64,000 nucleotides of DNA, from positions 12,496,001 through 12,560,000 of the forward strand of contig NW_026622875.1 in the NCBI RefSeq assembly GCF_023065955.2, read 5' to 3'. This DNA is from Ursus arctos (lineage: Eukaryota; Chordata; Mammalia; Carnivora; Ursidae). Positions 23,540 through 35,159 of this stretch are shown in pieces. Within the stretch, counting starts at the first letter, position 1. Each line of letters starts with the position of its first letter. The notes under the pieces are model-generated. The model made no database searches. It was not told where the DNA came from and worked only from the letters and a program-made list of their open reading frames with translations. The translations under genes and the position numbers were made by a program.

Positions 23540-24060
23540 TCCTAATTATAAAAGTAAGCAAATGTTAAAATTCAAATGTTAAGGAAATGAATAAAATGAA
23601 TAGAAGTCCCCCATAATCCTTCCATTAGTTTCTGACCATACAATCCTTCAGCTTTTTTCTATATATATTACTAATATCGTTACTGTTCTATTTTTATAGA
23701 AAGATGTCAGACAATACAGAGTGCTCTGAAATTTGACTTTTCTCATTTAGCAACATATTTTGAACATTTTTTTCATGATACTAAGTTTAAGTCTATCTTA
23801 TTATGTATAATGGCTTCGTGCTACTCCACTAAATGGGTCTATCATAGTTTTTCTCTACTGATAGAAATTTGAGTTTTTACCTATCAAAACGATACAGAAG
23901 TGAATATATGTTATCATACTTTGGCACTTATTTCTGGAGGATAAATATCTGAATGTGAAATGTTATGCCAAGGATATGATCACTTTAGATTTAATAAATA
24001 TTTCTAAAATATCCTTGAATTAATGTTGCACTGGATATAACCAAAGCATTAAAATGTCCC
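23540..24060 (-). mobile_element. Probable old L1M 3'-region fragment
   Basis: On the forward strand it reads like the reverse complement of an old L1 ORF2 end and 3' UTR: CCATAATCCTTCCATTAG, CAGCTTTTTTCTATATATAT, a TTATGTATAATGGCTTCGTG block, GGGTCTATCATAGTTTTTCT, TTATTTCTGGAGGATAAATA and AATGTTATGCCAAGGATATG. All frames are broken. Recognition is by remembered pattern; boundaries are approximate. Confidence 0.55.
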
Positions 24061-25502
24061 TTTCTTGTTCCTCAGGGATTTCTATTTTATTTATTTTAAT
24101 TGAATAAACTGGGCCTATAATATTAAGCCTACTTATTCACCATTTATTCAGGTTGTCTTTGATGTTTGTTTGGCAAGTTTTATGTATAGAAACAGAGCAT
24201 ATAAATTTGTATAATGCTATACAATTTATATACAGAGAATATTGTCACTAATTGCTAAACTCTCATGTTTTGACTTATATTTTGTGGTCCAAGCTTTATT
24301 TGCATACCATTTTGCTTATCAGATGAATTCTTTTTGAATATTAATATATTAATATTAATGTAGACAACATAGAAGTCTTTCACATTTACCTTTGTGTTCT
24401 AAGCACAAAATGTAACATTTGGCAGTTAGGTGATCGATAAATTCTTATTGAATAGGTTAATGGAATTTATTTACCCTTCCTTATGAATAAAGAAAACACT
24501 AGATGTCTTAAAAAGGGGTGACGCTGAGTTTCTCGCTGGCCTACCATGATTACTCTTCATTACATCACACTGCACTTAATTATGTGAAATATATCTCAAA
24601 GGAGTTACTCTGCAGATTTTGTTTTTTGGTAGTGGGCACAGAGGCATCTAGACCATTAAAGGGCTATGTCTTTGGCTGTCACCTTTTTGTTTCCTCTCCA
24701 GTTCCCCCGTCCCTCCCCATGTATGCACATACTACTAAACAAGCTGAAAATATGAATCATACCAGGATTTGTTTAAAAACCTAACATTTCAGTGGAAGAT
24801 TTTCCTGAAATAAGAAACTAAGTATAATTTTCATGAACCACCAATAAAGATCTGATAATGTTATTCACACTGCAATTTGAAAGTGAAGCAGGAGGAAAAT
24901 CAGACTGACTCTGCCACTGCATAAATCACTCCCATGGGAGTGAGGGAAGTACTCAGAGAATGGGAAATGGGAAATTCGTGACTCTTCCTGACTCACAGTT
25001 CAGTCTAGAGTAAGCTGCAGTCATGATTTTCCAATAACAGCCTTTCACGAAACTGAGATAAATTTCAGCTCAAAAATAATGCTTTTATTGTATTCAAAAT
25101 GGTTTGTTTTGCATAAAGACAGTTTATGAACCTGCTGAAATTTGTCACTGAAAACAGCATTTTATACAGATAGGACTTGGTTAGTAGGATCTTGCTATTG
25201 GGAACTGACATGGAACTATAATGTAGATCCCATAAGTGATTTGAAGGGGAGGAAGTGGGTATTGATCCAAATCCTCTGGTAGGAAAACAACACCTTCTAA
25301 TTGAAGAAAACAAGTACAAGCATAGTCCTGGAGGCATCTCAATGCCCTGTTTTTTTTCCTTCCATGTGTATTTGAGTATGAAAGAGGTTGTAAATGTAAA
25401 CTAAGAATGATTAGCTTAGTCATCATCAATGATAATCAATGGGCTTCCTAGGATTGAGATAGCAACTGATGCAAACTGAGAAGCTTTAATGTTCTGCTAC
25501 TG
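24061..25502. other. Unannotated AT-rich unique sequence
   Basis: No supported gene. The 88-codon forward frame at 24518-24784 and the reverse frames of 82-90 codons at 25065-25429 overlap nothing recognisable. A palindromic TATTAATATATTAATATTAA block lies at about 24339-24358. Confidence 0.45.
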
Positions 25503-25717
25503 CAGTGATTCTCAACTGGGAGTGTTTTCCCCACCCAACTACCCCAGTATATTTGGCAATCTAGACCAATTTTTGGTTGTCACAACTGTTGTGGTATGAG
25601 GGAGCAGTTGCAACTGCATCTACTGCATTGCTAAACATCCCATAATGCACAGGACAGCCCCCATAACAGATAATTACCCTGCCCAAATGTCAGCAGTACT
25701 GCTATTGTGAAACCCTG
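25503..25717 (+). mobile_element. Nonautonomous hAT-Charlie-type DNA transposon (MER family)
   Basis: Starts CAGTGATTCTCAACTGGGAG and ends ATTGTGAAACCCTG. These are imperfect terminal inverted repeats, the complement of the right end being CAGGGTTTCACAAT. Interior landmarks are TTTTTGGTTGTCACAACTG, TGCTAAACATCCCATAATGC and ACAGGACAGCCCCCATAACA. Flanking octamers TGCTACTG (25495-25502) and TGCTAGGT (25718-25725) share the first five bases, a decayed 8-bp target duplication as hAT transposases make. Too short to encode a transposase. The exact MER name is not certain. Confidence 0.8.
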
Positions 25718-26336
25718 TGCTAGGTCAATGGACAAAATACCAGGTATGTTTTCATAATATGTCTTTTGATTCAGAGTGAGATGATTAAGGAAAAGGTAAA
25801 AATGGTTTCAGATAAATACTGAATTGCACTTAAAATTATGCCTTTAAATCATTTTAAATAACATTAGCAATGAATGTTGATTAATATTGTTTAACGTTAT
25901 AAATGTGGGGTAACAGTTCAGTATTATTAATCTGCAGAATTTTGAGTAGAATTTAGCATCTGACTCTTACACAAATTATGTATCTCTTCATTCAGAACTT
26001 GCAGACAGTGTCCTACTGGACATCTCACAGCAAATTTCCAGAATGGCAGTTTTTTTTATTATCTAGAGTAGATACATAGATTCCTTTGAAAACTTTGTAT
26101 AGTAAGCAGACTGAGTCCTGAAGTCTTAGAAACTTTCTATAGAATGTAGTCCTAACTGGTTCTTTGTTAGGTGTTCAGATGTCAACTTTGTCACCCTAGC
26201 TGAAATTAACATGACTCCCCTGACTACAGCTACCTGGATCAGAAAGAGAGGCATGTGCCATAGGCAGTGTGACTAAAATGTCAAAGGTGGCAGTTAACAT
26301 AATAGAATTAATGGTAACAGCTTTCTGCTTCCATTT
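25718..26336. other. Unannotated unique sequence
   Basis: No gene or repeat recognised. Confidence 0.5.
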
Positions 26337-26346
26337 TTAAAAATAT

Positions 26347-26381
<35 letters not shown>

Positions 26382-26565
26382 TTTGAGAAAGAGAGCATGC
26401 GAGCAGAGGGAGGAGTGAGGGGAAGGAGAGGGAGGGGGAAAGATCTCAAGCAGATTCCCCACTGAGCACAGAGCCCAACGAGGGATTGGATTTCACAACC
26501 TTGAGATCATGACCTGAGCCAAAACCAAGAGTCGGATGCTTAACCGACTGAGCCACCAGGAGCCC
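26337..26565 (-). mobile_element. CAN-SINE with expanded (TTTA)n tail
   Basis: Reverse copy: head CTTAACCGACTGAGCCACC near the right end, body GAGATCATGACCTGAGCC, a purine-rich middle, and at the left an ATTT microsatellite of about ten units (26343-26384) grown from the A-rich tail. Possible duplications TTCTGCTTCCATTTTT and TTCTCCTTCCACTTCG flank it with mismatches. Confidence 0.92.
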
Positions 26566-27712
26566 TTCTCCTTCCACTTCGAAGAAAAGTTTGTGGTTTT
26601 TATTTTATTTCAGAAAACACAGACTTGTAATTTAGCTTTCATAATTTAATAAGCTAATTTCATACGCTTTAGATGGACTATTTTATTTCTTAATCTCTTT
26701 TTCCTTTTTTTATCACTATTTTCATGCTTACATGTGAGCTGAGTAGGAGAGAGAGTAGAGCGACTATTTCTGAAAGGCTTGGCAAGGATTCTGCCTAATA
26801 GATGCCCTTTATGTAAGCAATGGAGACAACAGACTCAATCAAATACTCTTTTTGTAAGAAGGATAAACTCTAAGTTAAGGTAAAGGTTAAGTTTCTCAGG
26901 CTTAGGGTATAGTTTTTGGCCATGATATGCTATTTCTAAAGTCATTTATAAATCCCAGGAATCCTGAGACTTTTGTTAGTCTGGCGCCAATCAGACATAT
27001 CCCATATCACCTCATGTTTCTGTTTTTTCTTTCAACGACACTTAATTGCTGGTGATGTAGAGCTCCTTCTTGTAACTCTACGAGACTTCCTTTCTATGAA
27101 TTGAATCTGTAGAATCGAATTTGCGAACAATGCTGGAACTAAACATTTTCTGTACACATCTGAAAAATTCTATGATTGAGCATACTTTCCTAGTTATATT
27201 TAAACCAATACAAAGAATAAACAAAAAATATTTAGCTACTGCCTCAGGAAAAACTTATTCCTGATAGACAAGAGTATGAAACAACTAAAATGGTATACTA
27301 ATCAGACTCAGACCTTGCTCATCAAGACTCACTTAAAGAATCTTCTCTCACCTTCACTTTGCTGGGCCCACAAACCCAAAGTCATTATATCATAAACTTT
27401 GCCTGATTACAGCTCTTTCCTTACTTTTCAATATACAAATTATAATGATCCAGCTGAGGCCCAAAACCTTATATTTCCTTTGATGTTCCCCTCTTAGATA
27501 CTTTTAAGACTCTGTCAAGGTAAAATTCTCTCTTGCTGTAGCAGGTACCATAAACTTAACTTTCCTCGGCCAACATGCTTTTCATGTGGTCTTTGGAAGT
27601 CAGGTAATAACCAAGTAATGATATTACAAACAAGGGTCAAGAAGATTAGGGACCCCCCAAAATAAACAGATCTCATAAGTTGCTAGGCCATCTTTAAAAA
27701 GTGATTTATACC
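26566..27712. other. Unannotated unique sequence
   Basis: No gene or repeat recognised. Slightly less AT-rich at 26930-27130, with no open frame to support it. Confidence 0.45.
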
Positions 27713-27914
27713 GGGGCGCCTGGATGGCTCAGTCATTAAGCGTCTGCCTTCAGCTCAGGGCATGATCCCAGAGTCCTGGGATCGAGCCCCACATCGGGCT
27801 CCTCTGCTAGGAGCCTGCTTCTTCCTCTCCCACTCCCCCTGCTTGTGTTCCCTCTCTCGCTGGCTGTCTCTACCTCTGTCAAATGAATAAATAAAATCTT
27901 AAAAAAAAAAAAAA
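27713..27914 (+). mobile_element. CAN-SINE, forward, ursid-like body
   Basis: Head GGGGCGCCTGGATGGCTCAG, then GGCTCAGGGCATGATCCCAG and GGGATCGAGCCCCACATC (intact B box GATCGAGCC). The 3' half CTGGCTGTCTCTACCTCTG is shared with the copies at 57861, 58836 and 60394. It ends AATAAATAAAATCTTA then A14. The A box is altered at its last bases (TGGCTCAGTCATT). No clear target duplication. Confidence 0.95.
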
Positions 27915-29285
27915 CTTCAACATTCTTTCAAAGTTAAATAATAAGGCTTTTTAATTGTTATGTCAGAGTTTTTTTACTTTTTCTGCATATCATATCTTGA
28001 ACACCATTCCCTATTACTTTCTTATTAGATGTATATCTATAGTTTTAAAAACATTGTACAATATTCATCTACTTTTCTTTTTTTCTTTTTGGTATTTCAC
28101 CTCTATTGTGCAGTGAATGACATTTTAGGAGATAAGAATGATGTGGTTTCATCTGTTATAATGAAAAACATACACATTTAAGCAGATTTTTAAGGAAAAA
28201 ATAAAGAGTAGTATTAATTCATAGCCTTTGTGAATTATAATGACTGAATAGACACATGTGTATTAACTCCCTATGATATGTTCATTGTGTTCCTATTAAA
28301 ATATCATTTTGGTAATCTTTAAGTACATTATTCATAAAAATATGGTTTTGGCTTTGATTTGGCATCACAGTACCAAAACTAGCTGAACTTTAACATAATT
28401 ATAAATGAGAAACCAAAGTAGTTTTTATTCATTCATCTGAAAAGTAAAATTGTATATGTTAACAATAATAATTCAAACTGATTTTATCATCAGTTAAAAT
28501 TTTTCTGTACAATTAGAATGCATATTTTTATATTTACTTCAAATCTAAAGGGCTTTTAATTCAGATCAGGGTTAGAAAAAACATCACACTTAGTACACCC
28601 ACATAATTTGGTTTTTTAATTTAATCTTTTTAGTGCAACTTTCTGTGACATGGAACATGAGAAGAAAGTGTCTTGATCCTTAAAAGCTCTGTAGGAAAGA
28701 AAACTCTGCTTTTAATGAAGAAGTAAAATGGATTAAGGATCAAGTATTAAATGAATTCATGTGGGCAAAAGTTTCTTGGATTCTATACTGATATTGTCTG
28801 AAGGGTGAATTTGGGCATCTAATTACTGAGCCAAGGCACAGCTTTGGACCTAGAAGCTTGGAATATACAATATGGGGTCTTTTCTGTGTAATGTTTTAGA
28901 AGGAAAGATAGTCTATTTCCTAGAAAAATCCAGGGTATTAAAAAAATACCATTAAAAATGCAAAGATTTATAAGCACAGCTGTTAAAATAAAATTAGTAC
29001 TCCACTTGCCCTCACTTTAACTTTTTTTCTAATAATTCCTTTGCTTTTTTTCCCTTTTGCTCTTTTACCCACCCTCTCTAGTGTAGCTTGTAAGATTTTT
29101 ATGATAATCTTTCTAAAAAGTCCCTTCTTTTAGTTATATTCACATATCTCAATTTAGAAACTGGACATGCAGATAAAAGATTGGTGAATTAATTTTAATT
29201 TGTTTGAAGGAGGAGCTTGCATGTATCCATGCACAATTAGAGCATTCACATACTCATTTGATCAAACATTAATAATTTTTCAGTA
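27915..29285. other. Unannotated AT-rich unique sequence
   Basis: No supported gene. 27960-28090 has a faint resemblance to a reversed L1 3' UTR that I do not consider sufficient to call. Confidence 0.4.
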
Positions 29286-29960
29286 GTTGTCTTTATATGC
29301 CAGGTATTATGCTAAATGCTGTATGCAATATGTAGATATGATAGCTATTATTTGTACACTCATAGAGTTATGGTCTCTTGAGAGATACTTCTATTAAATA
29401 TCTGCAGAGATACATATATCAATTACAGAAGGAGACTCTTTTTGATGAGTCTAGTAGGAGGATCTAATTCAGGGAATGTCACTTTGATGAAGTATCTTTT
29501 AGCTAAGAGCTAAAGTTGAGCAGGAGTTGGCCGAGCCAAGAATGTGGAGCTGAGCATGTTTAGCAAAAACAAAGGCTAAAAGAAAGAGCTTGGTGCCCAT
29601 GAGAATCTAAAAGGCCAGGAGCTATGGTACTGTGAGCAGAGAGGGAGACTGCCTGGTGGTAAGGCTGGAGGGAACAAGGGTAAGATCATAAAGAACCCAA
29701 AAGGCCAGGTTAAAGATTTTACCTTCTATCCTGAGTTCAACAGGATGCCATTTACTGGTTAAGAGATTGAGTAGCATGATAATCATATTTTAGAAAAATC
29801 AGTTTGGCTTCAATTTGAAAAACAAATTAGAGTAAGAAAGAGCAGAAGCAAAGAATCCAGTTAGGGGTTTGTTGCAATAGTCTGGATAACAGTCCAAACT
29901 GACATATCTTAATGAGGGCAGGGCTTTGCTATCCCTGTACCTAACACAATAAAATACATT
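29286..29960 (-). mobile_element. L2 copy, reverse orientation
   Basis: Forward-strand order follows the L2 reverse complement: a tail-side segment ATATGCCAGGTATTATGCTA (29296-29315), then a GGAATGTCACTTTGATGAAG block, GAGTTGGCCGAGCCAAGAAT, CAAAGGCTAAAAGAAAGAGC, AGGGTAAGATCATAAAGAAC, then ATCAGTTTGGCTTCAATTTG and GGTTTGTTGCAATAGTCTGG. It is unusually long for a fragment of this age. No coding capacity. Confidence 0.6.
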
Positions 29961-30874
29961 AAAATAATGGGCTAATGAATTAATAAGGGAATAAGTTTAG
30001 CTGCCCTGAAATTCTATTGAGCCATTTGCATGAATTCACTATGAATACCAAAGTTTCATAACTACATCAACCTGTAGAATTCCAATGGATTACTGTAGAA
30101 ATTTATTACCATAGTTCCCAAGAAGGTTTTTTTTTTTTTTGAAAAGGCCTTCACTGCATAAAAACTTTCTTTTCATTTCATCTCTTTTTATTTTATATGC
30201 TCCAATTCAGATAAAAATTATATCTTGAAGTAAGAGACAAGAAAAAATATAATCATCTAATATCCTAGAGAATTGATTCTTAAACCTTACATTTTTATTC
30301 CCCATTAATCATTTGATCAAATATGCTGAATCATCTACAAATTGTACAGTTGCAAACAATTGAATATTTTATTCACTATGCATGATACATTAAATGGGTA
30401 TAGAAATTAATTTTTTTGGTGAGAGAAAAGTTTTATTGGTCTATCTTTAAAACACAAATTAAAATAATTCCTTTAGTTGTTTAAAATGGTGATAATAGTA
30501 TTGGAGAATAAATGTTACTGCTTTCATGACTATAAAAACACATTTTCCCAAAATTATTTTGGTCTCATTGTACACATACTTAGCTGATGTGGAAAGGGAA
30601 GAAGCCCAGGCTGTAGCCTTTAACAGGTAGTTATCAAGGAATGTCATATGAGAAGTACTGACTAGTGGGAATAAGAAAAACACTGCATGTGCAGGGCTTT
30701 ACAGAAAAAGGGCAAGTGCTAAACCTCTGGCAGATAGAATCAGCTGCAAATGGTACTTTGACTTTCAGGCAGATAACTTAGGTGTTGAGAGAAAATATAT
30801 AATTTTTAGAAATTTTATAGAAACGATGAGGAATAAAGTCTCCCTACAACTATGATTCTCCTACTAGCCATCTT
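29961..30874. other. Unannotated AT-rich unique sequence
   Basis: No gene. Contains a T16 run near 30127-30140. The 74-codon reverse frame at 30459-30683 has no family support. Confidence 0.45.
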
Positions 30875-31415
30875 AATCCCACCCATTAAAAACCAGAGTC
30901 CTATCCAGCAATCATTCTCCTTGGCTTTTTCCCAAAGGAGCTGAAAACTTATGTTCAGAAAAAACCTGCACACAGATGTTTACAGCAGCTTTATTCATAA
31001 TTGCCAAAACTTGGAAGCACCAAGATACCCTTCAGTAGGTGAATGGATAAATAAACTATGGTTCATACAGACAATATTATTCAGTGTTAAACTGAGATAC
31101 ACTATTAAGTCATTAAAAAGCATGAATGAAACTGAAATACAAATTACTAAGTGAAAGAAATAAATCTGAAAAAGTTACATACTGTATGATTTCATCTGTA
31201 TGACATTCTGGAAAGGGCAAAACTATGTAGACTTTGGATGATTATGATGCATCAGTGTGGGTTTGTCAATTGTAACAAATGTACCACCCTGTGGGAGATG
31301 TTGATGGGTGGGGGCAGTTATACATGTGGGGAGGCAGAAGGTATATGGGAAATCTCTGTACCTTCTGCTCAATTTTGCTGTAAACCTAAAAACTGCTCTA
31401 AAAAAATTAAGTCAA
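30875..31415 (+). mobile_element. Older L1 (L1M-type) 3' end, 5'-truncated
   Basis: Starts within the ORF2 C-terminal region: CAGCAATCATTCTCCTTGGC, then GTTTACAGCAGCTTTATTCA, GTGAATGGATAAATAAACTA and ATTATTCAGTGTTAAACTGA. It continues through the 3' UTR (TGTATGATTTCATCTGTATG, GTACCACCCTGTGGGAGATG) to an AAAAAAATTAAGTC tail. All frames are broken. More diverged than the L1 at 32506. The 67- and 87-codon frames here are remnants of it. Confidence 0.8.
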
Positions 31416-31870
31416 CTAAGAAAACCCCCAGAATCCTACAATATTATATGCTCATGAGCCCTCTTTCCTTTAATGTTAATCCTCTACAATCCAGACGCTA
31501 AATATTTTAAAGCAATCACTAGATGCAATTTCCTTGCTGTTACACCATATACACCAATAAATTATTAGGTGCAGTTTTGAATTATTTGTTCCTTTGAGGT
31601 CATTAGCTGTCCATTCTAGTATGTTTATATATGAGAACAAATAGAATGTGGGTAATCATAATGTTTTAAACAATAATGGTTGTTGAAACCAGTTCCTCTT
31701 CTGTTTGCTATTCTAATAACAAAATGCTGCATTTTCTGGCAAAAGGATGGTAAACCATTAATAAAACAAATGTAGATAATATCAAGATACATTCAAGTAA
31801 TCTGGAAAGTAATTAGAACCAGTGTTCATTTTAAAATAGCCTCTGAGTTTTAATATCCTAGCTCTGGAAT
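31416..31870. other. Unannotated AT-rich unique sequence
   Basis: Nothing recognised. Confidence 0.5.
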
Positions 31871-31885
31871 AAAATTACATATTTG

Positions 31886-32080
31886 AGGGGCACCTGGGTG
31901 GCTCAGTTGTTAAGCATCAGCCTTCGGCTCAGGTCACGATCCCAGAGTCCTGGGATCAAGCCCTGCATCAGGCTCCCTGCTCCACTGGGAGCCTACTTCT
32001 TCCTCTGCCACTCCCCCTGCTTGTGTTCCCTCTCTCGCTGGCTGTCTCTCTCTGTCAAATAAATAAATAAATTCTAAAAA
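31886..32080 (+). mobile_element. CAN-SINE with 10-bp TSD, promoter boxes intact
   Basis: Head GGGGCACCTGGGTGGCTCAG, A box TGGCTCAGTTG and B box GATCAAGCC both fit the Pol III consensus. The 3' half CTCTCGCTGGCTGTCTCTC leads into AAATAAATAAATAAATTCT and an A tail. Target duplication AAAATTACAT lies at 31871-31880 and 32081-32090, with extra matching A residues. Confidence 0.95.
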
Positions 32081-32090
32081 AAAATTACAT

Positions 32091-32490
32091 AATGATCAGT
32101 CATGTTGCTTCTTACTTTTTAAAAATATAGATAGATGATTAAGTTCAATATTTTTTGGGAATAGGACATAAAATTTTTAATTAGCAAGTTTTCATTCTGT
32201 CTTGACTTCTCTGAACCCCATGATACAGAAATATGCATATTTGCTCATATCCAAATAAGAAGTATTATGAGCATGAAGTACACTTAGGAAAAAACATTCC
32301 CTTTAAAATTAGCATAGTGGCCATGCAATCTCGGGAATGGGGCCATTTAAACAATTTAATGAAATTTATGTTGATAATGAAAAGGATATCAGTATTGGCT
32401 TAATCAGTTAGTAATAGCTTAATTAATATGAAGTTAATAGACCAAAAATGATCCTTTGAATATTAATTCTGACTCTGATAGATTTAGGAT
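32091..32490. other. Unannotated AT-rich unique sequence
   Basis: Nothing recognised before the start of the L1 at 32506. Confidence 0.5.
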
Positions 32491-32893
32491 AAGAATATTA
32501 GTTCTAGGCGAGGGGAAAAAGGTAGTGGGGTAGAAGGACTCTAGGCTCATCTTGTCCTATAAATATAACTAAATAACAACCAAATCATCCTAAATACCCT
32601 AGAAATTGACTTGAAGACTGGCGGAACAAACTCCACAACAAAGGTAGAGAAGAGTCCACATCAAAGAAGGTAGAAAGTGCAGAGACGTGGTTTGAGAGAG
32701 AAATGAATTGTGGCTGCTGTGGTGGGAAGAGAGCCATGGTCATGGAGAAGGGGCAGAGACAGACTAGCAAATAAGGGAGAACATGGAGAAAATGAATCAG
32801 CATAGCGATTGGCTTGGAAAGCAAGAGGGCCTGAATTTAATGAGTTCTTGCAACCAGTGGGGTATAAAGCCTGGAGTTTTAAAGGTAAGTGTG

Positions 32894-33092
32894 GTTAGGG
32901 GTGCCTGGGTGACTCAGTTGTTAAGCATCTGCCTTCAGCTCAGGTCATGATCCCAGGGTCCTGGGATTAAGCCCCACATCAGGCTCCTTGCTCAGCAGGA
33001 AACTTGCTTCTCCCTCTCCCACTCCTCTGCTTGTGTTCCCTCTCTCACTGTGTCTCTCTCTGTCAAATACATAAAATCTCAAAAATAAAAAT
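32894..33092 (+). mobile_element. CAN-SINE nested in the L1 5' UTR, 13-bp TSD
   Basis: Head GGGGTGCCTGGGTGACTCAG, body GGCTCAGGTCATGATCCCAG analogue at 32937, 3' half CTCACTGTGTCTCTCTCTG and tail ACATAAAATCTCAAAAATAA. A perfect duplication AAAGGTAAGTGTG lies at 32881-32893 and 33093-33105. Both sides are L1 5' UTR, so this SINE postdates the L1. The A box (TGACTCAG) and B box (GATTAAGCC) are mutated. The 91- and 69-codon frames at 32945-33220 are SINE read-through. Confidence 0.96.
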
Positions 33093-33887
33093 AAAGGTAA
33101 GTGTGCTTGGCTCTGGGGGAGCTCAGAGGGCACTGGGGCTGCTTTTGGAGAAAAGGCAGGGCAAACAGCCCGTGGACATACAGCATAGAAACAATGATCT
33201 GAAGAGCACCTGAGGCACACATTGGGAGGTTAGTTGCTCATCTCAGACCATGTCCCAGAGAAGCAGCATTCGTGATGAGGCCCCTCTGGGAAGAAAGGAA
33301 CTGGCAGGCACCATTTCCCTCCCCTGTCCCTCAGGATAAGCACAGAGGACCTGTGGGAACTAGTGGGCACAAATACTCACTACCTAACTTTTCCACCAAG
33401 CCCTGGTCCTCCCATGTGCTTGGGAAACCACTCAAAAATGAGTCACATTTGCCTTAGTCCCAGTGCAGCAGTCCCCCTTCCCCAGAAGACTGGCTCAAAC
33501 TCTTGCCAACACTGTGTCTCCCGACCTGGGAGTTTTATGGGGCCTTGGTTCAGATGGCAGAGGAGACAGGTCCCATTTCACAACTACACCAGAGCATTAT
33601 CTAGTTAAAATGCACCACATTCAGGCCAGGTACCAAACACTGCCCTCAACAGGCTAGGAAAGCCTCTGCAGACAACTGGCCTGAAGGATAACGCGGGTAG
33701 GACACAATAGCAGAGCACACACTGCACACATTGGAGACACTCCCAGAAGCACCAGGACCTGGGGAAGAGGGGACACTATACTGCAGAGCACTATAGGAAC
33801 TCTTCTTCATAAAACCATTACCCTCAAAAATAGGAGAGACTGCTGACTTTCCTAATACACAGAAATAGGCACAGAGACTTAGACAAA

Positions 33888-34790
33888 ATGAGAAGACAGA
33901 GGAATTTGTCCCAAATGAATGAATAGGGCAAGGCCATGGCTGGAGACCTAAGTGAAACAGATACGAGTAACATGCCTGATGGAGAATTTAAAGCAATGAT
34001 CATAAGGATATTTACTAGACTTGAGAAAAAAAGTGGAGGACATCAGTGAGACTATTAACACAAAGATAAGGAATAACATAGCAGAGATAAAGGACACAAT
34101 AAACAAAATGAAAAACAGCTGAATGGAATGAACAGCAGGCTGGAGGAACCAGAGGAATGAATTAATAACCTAGAAGATGAAGTAATGGAAAGTAATCAAG
34201 CCAAACAAAAGAGAGAAAAAAAGAATTATGCAAAATAAGAATAGACTTAGGGAACTCAGTAACTCCATCAAACATAATAACATTTGTATTATAGGTGTCC
34301 CAGAAGAAGAAGAGAGAGAAAAAGGGGCAGAGAACTTACTTGATGAAATAATAACTGAAAACTTCCCTAATCTGGGGAAGGAAATAGATATCTAGATTCA
34401 GGAGGCACAGAGAACCCCCGAAAAAATCAGCAAAAACAGATCCACACTAAGAGGTATTGTAATTAAAATGGCAAACTATAATGGTAAAGAAAAAAAATTT
34501 TAAAGCAGCAAGACAAAAGAAGACACTTACACAAAAAGGAACCCCCCTCTCTTCCCTGCCCCCAAAAGGCTATCAGCAGATTTTTCAGCAGAAACTTTCC
34601 AAGCCAGAAAGGAAGGGCATGATATATTTAAAGTGCCGAATGGAAAAAACCTGCAGCCAGAAATACTCTATCCAGCAAGGATATAATTTGGAATAGAAGG
34701 AGAGATAAAGAGTTTCCCAGACAAAAAGTAAAGCATTTCAGGACCACCAATCCAATTCTGCAAGAAATATTAAAGGGGACTCTTTGAGTG
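33888..34790 (+). pseudogene. L1 ORF1 remnant (RNA-binding chaperone), dead
   Basis: ATG at 33888 opens a frame that reaches a stop after 12 codons (TAG at 33924-33926). Downstream text keeps L1 ORF1 landmarks: the coiled-coil region (about 33960-34270, with GAACCAGAGGAATGAATTAA and AACCTAGAAGATGAAGTAAT) and an RRM-region stretch around ATTATAGGTGTCCCAGAAG (34289-34307). The C-terminal domain region is also present, with CAGCAGAAACTTTCCAAGCC and TACTCTATCCAGCAAGGATA. ORF1p normally trimerises and coats L1 RNA; here several frameshifts and stops abolish it. A 71-codon piece (34481-34696) stays open by chance. Confidence 0.8.
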
Positions 34791-35159
34791 AAAATGAAAA
34801 CCAAAATGACAGTATAAAAATAATACAAAAGCAGTAAAAATGAATATTTATATAAAAACCAGTCAAGGAACTCACAAAATAAAAGGATGTAAAATATGAC
34901 ACCATATAACTAAAACATGGGAAGGAAAAGAATAAAGAATGGATTCAAACATAAACGACCACCAACTTAATATAGGGTCTTACACGCAAAAGACATTATA
35001 TACAAACCTAAAGATAACCACAAATCAAAAAGCACTAATAAATATGTAAAGAATAAAGAGAAAGAAATCTAAATATATCACTAAAGAAAATCAGTAAACC
35101 ATGAGAGAGAGAAAGACAAGAAAGGATCAGAGAAAATTTTCAGAAACAACCACAAAATA

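Noticed and set aside
33004..33657. Cluster of forward frames of 61-81 codons
   Set aside because: They lie in the L1 5' UTR and its nested SINE. The lower AT content lengthens chance frames.
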